Origin: Enterococcus hirae ATCC 9790
GTDB lineage: Bacteria > Bacillota > Bacilli > Lactobacillales > Enterococcaceae
DNA: 64,000 nucleotides
Direction of reading: 5' to 3'
NCBI RefSeq assembly: GCF_000271405.2
Contig: NC_018081.1
Coordinates: 649,606-713,605, forward strand
The position numbers were made by a program, and so were the translations under genes. The notes beneath the pieces were generated by a model. That model was not told the DNA's origin, did no database searches, and saw only the letters and a list, made by a program, of their open reading frames with translations. Numbering within the stretch: the first letter of the stretch is position 1; each line of letters begins with the position of its first letter. Shown piece after piece: positions 56,938 to 64,000 of the stretch.

Positions 56938-57791
56938 TTTTGAGCCCTACCTTTATTGATAACGACCTTTCTTTTTATCTCACTGATTACATACATTCCA
57001 ATAGCCATAACCACAGCAAGTATCCCTGCATATATAAATGTTTGGACGAAAGACAATAAGTACCCCCGTACAAAGTAATAAACACTTTCCGTTAAAATAC
57101 CGATACGATCAATCACACCACTAAAATAGATCCATGTGGGTAATAATAGGAGTGTTCCGCCAGCGCCTAAAAACATCAAGGCGACAAATCGGAATTTTTG
57201 ATGTGACCAATGAATGGTATGGAGTAATAGCAGAAGTAGGCAAACCAAGATCACACCATTTCCAATAATCAATTGATTCAGCAACGGCTTAAATTGCTTC
57301 ACTTTATTCACATAGTTAGCTAAAAATGGAATTTCTAACGATTTTTCGGTTGCTTCGATCGAAGAATCCACTAGCCTATTGATTACTTGTTCTTTGTCTT
57401 TCGTTACTTGTATGTTTTTTGTTTGAATATAGTGATTTAAATGTTGTTGGATTTTCTCTTTGATTTCTTCTTCTCCAGATAAATCGTATGTTTTCCTCAT
57501 ATAAAGGCTAGTTACATACTTTTTGACATTAGTTTGGACAAATGATAACGAGACAATCTCTTTTAACTGATTCGCCGGGACATTGCTACCTCTTCCAATA
57601 TCTTGAATTTTCTCGTTAATTTCTTGTTGAACTAATTTTGTATATCGAGAATTTTCCATTTGCTTGCTCATGAAATTAGGATTTGCTAAGGTTACTCTGA
57701 TACAAAGCAAAGACAAAAAGCAAAGACATGCAACCGAGCAAATATAGGTCAAAAATAAGCGTGCTGTTTTCTTTCTTAAACCTTTCTTCAT
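56934..57791 (-). CDS. Membrane protein in the capsule/sortase unit, unknown
   Basis: 285 residues: an N-terminal membrane helix (about 10-33), an extracytoplasmic helical region (35-165) and three further helices near 175-265. Start at 57791 (MKKGLRKKTAR) with AAAGGAT upstream. Overlaps the sortase gene region upstream and cpsB downstream, so it is part of one transcript. No family recognised; may help surface attachment. Confidence 0.7.
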   Translation of the reverse strand: MKKGLRKKTARLFLTYICSVACLCFLSLLCIRVTLANPNFMSKQMENSRYTKLVQQEINEKIQDIGRGSNVPANQLKEIVSLSFVQTNVKKYVTSLYMRKTYDLSGEEEIKEKIQQHLNHYIQTKNIQVTKDKEQVINRLVDSSIEATEKSLEIPFLANYVNKVKQFKPLLNQLIIGNGVILVCLLLLLLHTIHWSHQKFRFVALMFLGAGGTLLLLPTWIYFSGVIDRIGILTESVYYFVRGYLLSFVQTFIYAGILAVVMAIGMYVISEIKRKVVINKGRAQK

Positions 57792-57807
57792 GCCGACTAT
57801 CCTTTGT

Positions 57808-58491
57808 TTATTTATTTTCATTGATCATCGGTCCTGCATGTAATTTTGCAGTTACAAATAATCGTTGATCCGTTAAGCCAATGCTGTCGATCGGATAACA
57901 GGTATATAGTATTAATTTGGCATTATTTCTTTGACGAATCTCCTGCTTTATCTGAGTATCATGTTTATTGGCTACTCTTACTTCTTCTACCTCATATTGA
58001 TAGCTACCGTAATTCGTTTGGATTGTTATAATCTCTTGCGCTTTGATGTTAATTAACTTGCCAAATGAATCACTATTATGCCCAGCAATCAATGTAGTTC
58101 CTATTTCTCCTGGAAAAGTGGAACCCATATATTGTCCCGCGCCTTTTCTTAAAATAGTTGCTGAATCGCCAAAATATAATGGTGTTTTTAATTGGATCGA
58201 AGGGACAGATATCTCTCCATACAATTGACCATAATGAGGAAATTGAATTTTACTAGAAGAAATCTCGCTTTCTCCATTCGTAGAAAGTTGTTTGATAGCT
58301 TCTTTATGATTGTTCTCTTTAAATGTGGGTGCCTCTGCAAGTAACAATGTCTGGATAGAGGAGGTGACAAAGTGAATGACTGGTTTGCCAATCACATAAA
58401 TCAAAGAATAATTGATGACCAAAAAAAGAAACGCCAACAGACATCCGTTAACTATTCGATTTAGCCCTCCCTTGATTCCTCTCTTACTCAC
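57808..58491 (-). CDS. Sortase within the capsule cluster
   Basis: 227 residues. N-terminal membrane helix (about 12-35), then a sortase beta-barrel with catalytic His in IAGHNSDSFGKL, Cys in LILYTCYPIDSIG and Arg in LTDQRLFV. Cleaves a sorting motif and joins proteins to cell wall. The gene just upstream encodes the presumed substrate and overlaps it by 8 bases. Class (A versus other) not settled. Confidence 0.92.
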   Translation of the reverse strand: MSKRGIKGGLNRIVNGCLLAFLFLVINYSLIYVIGKPVIHFVTSSIQTLLLAEAPTFKENNHKEAIKQLSTNGESEISSSKIQFPHYGQLYGEISVPSIQLKTPLYFGDSATILRKGAGQYMGSTFPGEIGTTLIAGHNSDSFGKLINIKAQEIITIQTNYGSYQYEVEEVRVANKHDTQIKQEIRQRNNAKLILYTCYPIDSIGLTDQRLFVTAKLHAGPMINENK

Positions 58492-59062
58492 TTCTACGTG
58501 CCACCCAATATGCGCCTCCAGCCAACATCAATACAGCACCTAAAGCCACATAGCTCGTGGTATAATCTGCACCGGTTTGTTTGATTTCATCTTCTGTAGA
58601 ATAAATAGGAGTACCTGAAGGATCGACAACCGAAACGCCATCTCGATAAAAAGTCACTCTCAGATTTAAAATTTCTCCAATTTTTAAGACAATCGTTTTT
58701 AATTGCTCAATCACTGGACGTGGTAAAGCTTTGATCAGATTTTTTAGTGAATGGATCGAACGAACATCGACATTTTGTGAATTATCTAAGATCAATTGAC
58801 GTGCTTCTCTTAAGTAATTTGCTACCTTTAACGCATTTTCATCTGACACCTGATGGACCTTCAGATAATTTTCTGCTTTTGTGATATCTGTAATATCAAA
58901 ATCATATTTTTTCCCTTTCACCGTTACACCGGTATAAAGCTCATTTAAAATATCTCTTTCTGCGTTGGTGATTGCCCCTTGTGTTTCAGCATGAACTGCT
59001 GTCGGCAACAATAAGCAGATAACTGACACCAATGTAAACAATATCCCTTTAAAATTTTTCAT
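58484..59062 (-). CDS. Secreted surface protein with C-terminal anchor, probable sortase substrate
   Basis: 192 residues. Signal peptide (MKNFKGILFTLVSVICLLLPTAVHA/E), a helical middle part, and a C-terminal sorting-type end: KQTGADYT then a hydrophobic helix (YVALGAVLMLAGGAYWVA) and a basic RRSE tail. The usual LPXTG is not present; the QTG could be a variant site for the adjacent sortase. Start at 59062 with GGCGGAGAG. First gene after the terminator that follows cpsD. Confidence 0.85.
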   Translation of the reverse strand: MKNFKGILFTLVSVICLLLPTAVHAETQGAITNAERDILNELYTGVTVKGKKYDFDITDITKAENYLKVHQVSDENALKVANYLREARQLILDNSQNVDVRSIHSLKNLIKALPRPVIEQLKTIVLKIGEILNLRVTFYRDGVSVVDPSGTPIYSTEDEIKQTGADYTTSYVALGAVLMLAGGAYWVARRSE

Positions 59063-59414
59063 GATCTCTCCGCCTTTCATTAATAAATCCTGTAAATTTA
59101 GGATTAACTATGTCTTTTATTCTACTGAGAACCCTCACTTGATTTTTTTTGTTTTTTAGCCTTCAAACGAATTACTTAAAAAATAAAAAATGATTTGTAT
59201 ACATAAAAAGAGTTTGAGACAAAAAATTTTTGTCTCAAACTCTTTCATAATTATAAAAGGAAATAAATGAGAGACCTCAGTGACAGCCTCTTACGACAAA
59301 TGATTTTTTTTCAAAACTTAGGGTCTTCTTTGAAAAAGTTCTTTTGTTTTGTCATTCGTGTACTTTGATGCTTTTCTCTTTAGCAAAGAGTTTCATTTGG
59401 AACATGATAGCAGA
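59063..59414. other. Intergenic region between cpsD and the surface-protein gene
   Basis: About 350 bases containing the terminator at 59202-59245. The rest should hold a promoter for the surface-protein operon; no strict consensus is seen. Confidence 0.5.
59202..59245 (-). terminator. Strong terminator after cpsD
   Basis: Near-perfect stem AAGAGTTTGAGACAAAAA / TTTTTGTCTCAAACTCTT with T-run on the minus strand. It separates cpsC-cpsD from the rest of the capsule cluster. Confidence 0.9.
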
Positions 59415-60113
59415 TCACGATCCATAGTAGTAATAGCCTTGATTTTCATCCTCTTTAGAAGCATTGTAAACTACTCCTAAAATATTGGCATTTACTAATT
59501 CCAGTAGATGTTTAGCTATTCGAAAATTCGCTTTTTTTGTTAACTTTTCACTGACTACCATAATCGTTCCATCCACTTTTGAAGACAATATTTGTGCATC
59601 TGTCACGGCAGTCAAGGGAGGGGTATCGAATATGATCATGTCATAGGTTGCTTCCAACTCCTCAATCACTTCTTCTAAGCGAGAAGAACCTAACAATTCA
59701 GCCGGATTAGGAGGTTTCGGTCCACTTGTCATAACAGAAAGATTTTTTTCAAAACTTTCTTGTATACATTCTTTAGCCTTGATGTTTGTACCTAATAATG
59801 TGCTAAGACCTACATGTTTCTCTAAAGAAAAAATTTTGTCTAGGGTTGGCTTCCGCATATCTGCATCTATGATCAATACTTTTTGCCCTAGATTTGCGTA
59901 AACCACTGCTAAATTAGCTGCTGTAGTTGATTTACCTTCACCTACACCTGGCGAAGTAACCACTAATGTTTGCACTTTTTTACCATAAGGAAAACTATAT
60001 TGGATATTGGTCCGAATCGTTCGATAGCGTTCTGTAATCGGTGAAGTTTTATCCATGATTGTAATTAAATTTTTTCTGACTGTGGCATTTCTTCCTCTTC
60101 TTGTCTTTCTCAT
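59415..60113 (-). CDS. cpsD: Capsule tyrosine kinase CpsD (BY-kinase)
   Basis: 232 residues. Walker A SPGVGEGKSTTAANLA (about 54-69), Walker A' VLIIDADMRKP, Walker B MIIFDTPP, and a C-terminal Tyr cluster (GYYYYGS) for autophosphorylation. Works with the membrane adaptor CpsC encoded just upstream and is dephosphorylated by CpsB. ATG 60113 with AAGGGTG. Complete. Confidence 0.95.
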   Translation of the reverse strand: MRKTRRGRNATVRKNLITIMDKTSPITERYRTIRTNIQYSFPYGKKVQTLVVTSPGVGEGKSTTAANLAVVYANLGQKVLIIDADMRKPTLDKIFSLEKHVGLSTLLGTNIKAKECIQESFEKNLSVMTSGPKPPNPAELLGSSRLEEVIEELEATYDMIIFDTPPLTAVTDAQILSSKVDGTIMVVSEKLTKKANFRIAKHLLELVNANILGVVYNASKEDENQGYYYYGS

Positions 60114-60124
60114 TGATTACACCC

Positions 60125-60829
60125 TTACTTCTTTTTTCGATTTTTTTTCTCATTGTCATCCATATAAGGGATACTTCCCAGTACCACCATATTAAATTCA
60201 TTTTGAATCGTCTCACTATCACTGATTGTTCGATCCATGAATTCTAATATCATAATGATCATCAAACCAATAAATAAACCAATAAGCAATCCTTTGGCCA
60301 AAACTATTTTTTTATGTGGCTCTGTTGGTGTTGCACTAAGCGTAGCTTTTGAAATAATCGAAATGCGATCTACATTGAGTAATTTTTTTGCATTCTTCTG
60401 AAATTTTTCGGCTGTAACGTTAGCAATGTATTGGGCAAGTTTTGGATCAGGATCCGTTGCGACAATCGAAAACATTTGAGAATTTTCCTTTTGTTTGATA
60501 CTTATAAGGTTTCGTAATTGCTCAATTGTTAAATGGACACCAAAATTTTTCGCTAAGTCTTGAGACACCTCATCCATTATCAAGTCTCCAGTAATAATGT
60601 CTTTATAGGTGGTAATCATTTGCAAGTTGCTGTTGACATCATTAATGTCTGCCGTTTCGTTTTTAGGTAAAGTAACGATTAATTGGGCTTGTGATTCATA
60701 CTTTGGGACTAAGACAAATGCAATCAAAAGCATGGACATAATTAAACCTAATAAAGCAGAAATCACAATCGCAAATTTTCTTTTTTTTATGATACGCCAA
60801 AATTTCTCTATGTTTACTGTTTGCTCCAT
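60125..60829 (-). CDS. cpsC: Capsule chain-length regulator CpsC (Wzz-type)
   Basis: 234 residues, two membrane helices (about 19-41 and 172-194) around an extracytoplasmic Wzz domain, with the ATPTEPHKKIVLAKG motif before the second helix. Activates CpsD and controls polymer length or attachment. First gene of the cluster; 11 bases before cpsD. Confidence 0.93.
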   Translation of the reverse strand: MEQTVNIEKFWRIIKKRKFAIVISALLGLIMSMLLIAFVLVPKYESQAQLIVTLPKNETADINDVNSNLQMITTYKDIITGDLIMDEVSQDLAKNFGVHLTIEQLRNLISIKQKENSQMFSIVATDPDPKLAQYIANVTAEKFQKNAKKLLNVDRISIISKATLSATPTEPHKKIVLAKGLLIGLFIGLMIIMILEFMDRTISDSETIQNEFNMVVLGSIPYMDDNEKKNRKKK

Positions 60830-60976
60830 CCTTATCTCTGATTCTCCTAAATAAAATTATTTATAAACTATTTTTGCTCGTTAATTGACGATGTTCACTT
60901 TGAAAGAAAATAATACTTTTTTTATCTTTCTTAGTTGCTATCAATTATCTAAGGGATACTACAGTCAACTATTGAC

Positions 60977-61438
60977 TTAATCAATCTTACTGAAATTAGT
61001 TTTTTCATTATCCGTTACATATTTGATGACTGTATATTGATTGAATGAATCTGGTTTTTCAAATGAAATCACTAGATCAAAATCAGACTCTTTACCTTCA
61101 TAACTATATTTCCCATAAATTTCTTTGACATTTTTATATTCTTGGCCTTTTCCTTTAACTGTCTTTAAATCAGCTGTTGATAATGTTTCTTTAATAAACT
61201 TCAATTTTTTTGGGTCCAATTTATTATTTTGGGTAATCGTTTTTTCAGCAATTTTTGTTAATTGCTTTACTTCTATATCTTGCTTATCGGCCCATGTCAT
61301 TTCACTACTTGTCTGCGTTGGTTGACTGGAAGAAGCTGTACTATCAGTGCTAGTTGTATTAGTAGTTTTAGTTGATTTACCTGCCGAGCAGCCTGCCAAT
61401 GCGAAGACAACCATACTTGCTAAAATTATTTTTTTCAT
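60977..61438 (-). CDS. Lipoprotein, unknown function
   Basis: 153 residues. Signal with lipobox LAGC (MKKIILASMVVFALAGCSAG, Cys17), a Thr/Ser-rich linker and a globular domain. Start at 61438 with AAGGAGAGATG. Divergent from the Mga-type regulator. Family not recognised. Confidence 0.8.
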   Translation of the reverse strand: MKKIILASMVVFALAGCSAGKSTKTTNTTSTDSTASSSQPTQTSSEMTWADKQDIEVKQLTKIAEKTITQNNKLDPKKLKFIKETLSTADLKTVKGKGQEYKNVKEIYGKYSYEGKESDFDLVISFEKPDSFNQYTVIKYVTDNEKTNFSKID

Positions 61439-61750
61439 TTGTTCATCTCTCCTTAAAATCATTTATCTCATTCTTCCTAAATTAGTACAAAAAAATTTAG
61501 TTGCTATATTAGTATAGTATTTTCGTTCATAATACTTTCCTAATTTTTTTATAGAACCCCACAAAAAAATTAATAATAAAAAAAATCCCTTTTAAAATTG
61601 CTTATAGAATAACTATAGTTACCTTTATTTATATTGGTTCCCCCAAAATTTAACGAACAAAAAATGGATATTTTGCGTTATAAAGTGATATTTACCAAGC
61701 GAAGGAAACTTCAAATGGAAGAGAATCAAATCTGTTTAGGAGAATTTAAA

Positions 61751-63187
61751 ATGATTGAAGATTATATAGAAAAAGACATTATTAGAAAAGTAAAGTTAGT
61801 TGAATTTTTATTTGAATTAAAAGAACTGAACGTAAGCGAAACTGCAGAAAGATTGGGTGTGACATTCAACACAATCAAAGCGGATTTCCAAAAATTAGTC
61901 ATTCGACTCGAAGATGATATCGACTATTATAAAATGACTAGTAGTCATCTACTGATATTTTTCAAACCATCTATTAGGCGCTATGATCTCATCAAACAAA
62001 TTTACCAAGATTCTAATTTTTTAAGAGTTTGTTCCCGATATATCATGGGAGAAAATGATTATTTAACACTTGTGGATGAAGAGTTTTTATCTGTGACAAA
62101 AGTATTCAAAATAAAAAAAGATGTAGAGAACTATTTTGCAGAAGCACTCACCCCACTTACGAAGGAACCCGAAGAATCGCATGAGTTACAGTATCGCTTT
62201 TTGATCCTTTCAGTTTGGATGCGGTGTGACTATTTAGATACACAAATTGATCCCATAACAATGGAAAAAGCTGAAAAATATGCAGACAAACTACTTCATA
62301 TCCTGTCTAATCGTTTAAATAAAACTCAATATACTTTCTTCAAATCCGCCATCTATCTTTCATTGGAACGGCGAAAAAGCAATCCAATTGTCTTTCCAAA
62401 CGACACTATGAACATTTTTAAAGATGGTATCATTTTCAATATGTTTAGAGAGATTTTCATACAAATCGAGGAACCTTTAACAGATGAAGAGATAGCCTAT
62501 CTAGCCCTTATTTACCGTACACTTCCTTACAATTCACCAAATTATTTCATGATCGAGATCGATTATCATTATGTAAGAAATCGCTTGATCACCAAGTTTA
62601 AAGAAATCGATTTATTGATCGAAATGTTTGAAAAAGAATTTGGTGTGAATTTATTTGGCAATATTTTGTTTGAAGTCCCCCTCTTTAACCTGCTATACAC
62701 GTGTGCTTTGAACGTTGGTAATTTCTTAGTTACCAAACATATTTTCTTAAGTGCAGAGCAACTAGATTTATTAAATAAAGTCAAGTTTATTTTAAATAAA
62801 TGGATTGAAGAACTTGATACTCCTATTCATCATATTCCTTATTTTCATCTGCAAGAATTTTGTCAGTTGACCTTTTTCATCTTGACCCATGGGAACCAAT
62901 CAAAAATAGGTGTGGTCATCGTAGCAGAAAGTGAAACTTCGCATATCGTATTTCGGAATTCATTAGAAAAGAAAATGTCTACAAGTGATTTATTGATTGA
63001 CACTACCCTTTATTATTCCATGGACGATGTGCCTAAATATATCAAAAAAACCGGTCATCTAATTATTTGTGAGCGAACGCTTTTGAATAAGGAAACCTTT
63101 AACACCGAGAATATTTTCCCAATCTCATTGAATTCCATCTCTAAGGATATCAATAAGATTGCGACACGTATCATGAACTTTGATTGA
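61751..63187 (+). CDS. Mga/AtxA-type transcriptional regulator
   Basis: 478 residues from ATG 61751 (AGGAGA 8 nt upstream; 61715 is another possible start). N-terminal HTH with LVEFLFELKELNVSETAERLGVTFNTIKADFQKL, then a Mga-type second HTH, PRD-like helical domains and a C-terminal EIIB-like part (HGNQSKIGVVIVAESE). Large virulence-type regulators of this group respond to PTS phosphorylation in streptococci. Beside the capsule cluster and a lipoprotein gene; targets are not known. Confidence 0.8.
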   Translation: MIEDYIEKDIIRKVKLVEFLFELKELNVSETAERLGVTFNTIKADFQKLVIRLEDDIDYYKMTSSHLLIFFKPSIRRYDLIKQIYQDSNFLRVCSRYIMGENDYLTLVDEEFLSVTKVFKIKKDVENYFAEALTPLTKEPEESHELQYRFLILSVWMRCDYLDTQIDPITMEKAEKYADKLLHILSNRLNKTQYTFFKSAIYLSLERRKSNPIVFPNDTMNIFKDGIIFNMFREIFIQIEEPLTDEEIAYLALIYRTLPYNSPNYFMIEIDYHYVRNRLITKFKEIDLLIEMFEKEFGVNLFGNILFEVPLFNLLYTCALNVGNFLVTKHIFLSAEQLDLLNKVKFILNKWIEELDTPIHHIPYFHLQEFCQLTFFILTHGNQSKIGVVIVAESETSHIVFRNSLEKKMSTSDLLIDTTLYYSMDDVPKYIKKTGHLIICERTLLNKETFNTENIFPISLNSISKDINKIATRIMNFD

Positions 63188-63205
63188 TCTTCACTTGATA
63201 CTGAA

Positions 63206-63246
63206 AAGAATTAGCAAGCAAGATCCAATTTGCTTGCTAATTCTTT
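63206..63246 (+). terminator. Terminator of the Mga-type gene
   Basis: AGAATTAGCAAGCA / TGCTTGCTAATTCT stem and T6 on the plus strand. Confidence 0.85.
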
Positions 63247-63389
63247 TTTCTTTTCTATCACTAATAAAAAAGCTAGTTCAGTACCAATGATTTCACTCTG
63301 TTTGTTCGAATAAGCAATATTTCTTTTTTCCACTCAGTAAACTAGTTTGAACAAACTAAGAGCAAGGATGGGACAAAGATTATTTCTCT

Positions 63390-63608
63390 TCAAATCGCTA
63401 CTATATAATCTTTATAATCTTTTGCTAATTCTTCTTCTGGCTCTTCGATGATATATCCTTGTTCCTTCAGCACTTTCTTAGTAACAACATAGTGTTTGAC
63501 ACCTGCTTCTACAATAACGACATTCGTTAAAATATTACTAATCTTCCCTGTAGCTAATTCCCCAGAGACAGCACAGGCCGAAACAGTGATTCCACGTTCT
63601 AATTTCAT
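63390..63608 (-). CDS. Small protein, unknown
   Basis: 72 residues from ATG 63608 (GGAG 8 nt upstream; the longer frame to 63650 is less likely). MKLERGITVSACAVSGELATGKISNI, then VVIVEAGVKHYVVTKKVL, acidic end. No membrane segment. Function not recognised. Confidence 0.6.
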   Translation of the reverse strand: MKLERGITVSACAVSGELATGKISNILTNVVIVEAGVKHYVVTKKVLKEQGYIIEEPEEELAKDYKDYIVAI

Positions 63609-63650
63609 GATCATTTCTCCTAACTTCCTAAAATTACTTACTGTTATCAT

Positions 63651-64000
63651 TATAAAAATTTACTTCTGCTCATTTTACAATTATTTTGGTAAAAATTTCT
63701 TCTAAGTTACTAAAAATGAAAAACATTCGTTCAAAGACCTTAAAGAATACTTTTTGCAATGAACTAGCAGAAAAAGAGAGCCGCTTTCCTCTTTTCTTAA
63801 TTTATATTTTAGCAAAACATACAGATAACATTTTTTTATCTATTTCACCTCAGCCTATTTTTTTATCAATAAAATTAACTATCCATTCTTTTTCATTTTT
63901 AAACATACTGCTATATTCATACTAAAAACTTAAATGAATCTAGTTGAAAGATAGGATAGAAATAATACATTTCTTTAGCTTCCTTCGGTCAATGACTCTA
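63651..64000. other. Right-edge non-coding stretch
   Basis: About 350 very AT-rich bases. A plus-strand frame at 63686-63925 has no convincing ribosome site or coding character; nothing else is seen. Confidence 0.45.

Noticed and set aside
63686..63925. 79-codon plus-strand frame at the right edge
   Set aside because: Very AT-rich, no good ribosome site, hydrophobic Ile/Leu/Phe/Ser-rich composition expected by chance.

Overview
The window is chromosomal DNA of a low-GC Gram-positive lactic acid bacterium, most likely an Enterococcus of the faecium/hirae/durans/mundtii group. The evidence is the tyrosyl-tRNA synthetase / tyrosine decarboxylase / tyrosine-tyramine permease cluster, the four-gene mevalonate cluster, a bifunctional AdhE, PepV, the dihydroxyacetone kinase (dhaKLM) operon and an enterococcal-type capsule locus. 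Species is inferred from gene content only.

Layout. 1-5.3 kb: tyramine cluster on the minus strand (tyrS under a T-box, a terminator, tdcA, then tyrP running off the left edge). 5.6-8.5 kb: a HI_0552-like protein and three coiled-coil or small unknown genes. 8.7-10.8 kb: dhaMKL. 10.9-12.5 kb: a YbjQ-family gene, an array of ~115-bp hairpin-forming repeats and a frameshifted coiled-coil gene. 12.9-18.1 kb: pepV, an NAD(P)HX dehydratase, a thioesterase, a frameshifted small gene and a DUF6056-like membrane protein. 18.3-18.8 kb: a second array of the same repeats.

19.3-30.2 kb is a genomic island inserted in the 3' end of rplT. It has an intact tyrosine integrase beside rplT, a displaced rplT 3' fragment at the far end, and next to that a decayed copy of the same integrase from an older insertion. 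The island carries a truncated primase-like gene, a small HTH protein, membrane or secreted unknowns, a serine recombinase, a short tyrosine recombinase, an origin-like repeat region beside a frameshifted gene, and an unrecognised three-gene operon (26.7-28.75 kb) in the usual cargo position. That operon is the best candidate for an undescribed system, possibly anti-phage defence.

30.2-33.5 kb: infC-rpmI-rplT with an L20 leader, a CorA-family transporter and a deoxynucleoside kinase. 33.8-37.9 kb: mevalonate pathway genes. 38.1-39.3 kb: another coiled-coil gene, broken three times at poly-A tracts. 39.5-46.3 kb: adhE with a Rex-like box, yajC, tgt, a DUF975 membrane protein, a truncated PepSY protein and an Ohr-type peroxidase. 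46.6-60.8 kb: capsule/exopolysaccharide cluster on the minus strand, starting with cpsC-cpsD, then a strong terminator, a surface protein with its own sortase, the PHP phosphatase, the priming sugar transferase, glycosyltransferases, a Wzy-like polymerase, an epimerase, UDP-glucose dehydrogenase and a Wzx flippase. 61-63.6 kb: a lipoprotein, a divergent Mga/AtxA-type regulator and a small unknown.

A recurrent oddity is that several genes (12.5, 16.0, 38.4-39.0, 51.8 and 52.8 kb) are split by single-base frameshifts, and each is restored by adding exactly one A to an A6-A8 tract in the coding strand. This is either a base-calling signature of the assembly or real slippage/phase variation, and it should be settled before these genes are called pseudogenes.
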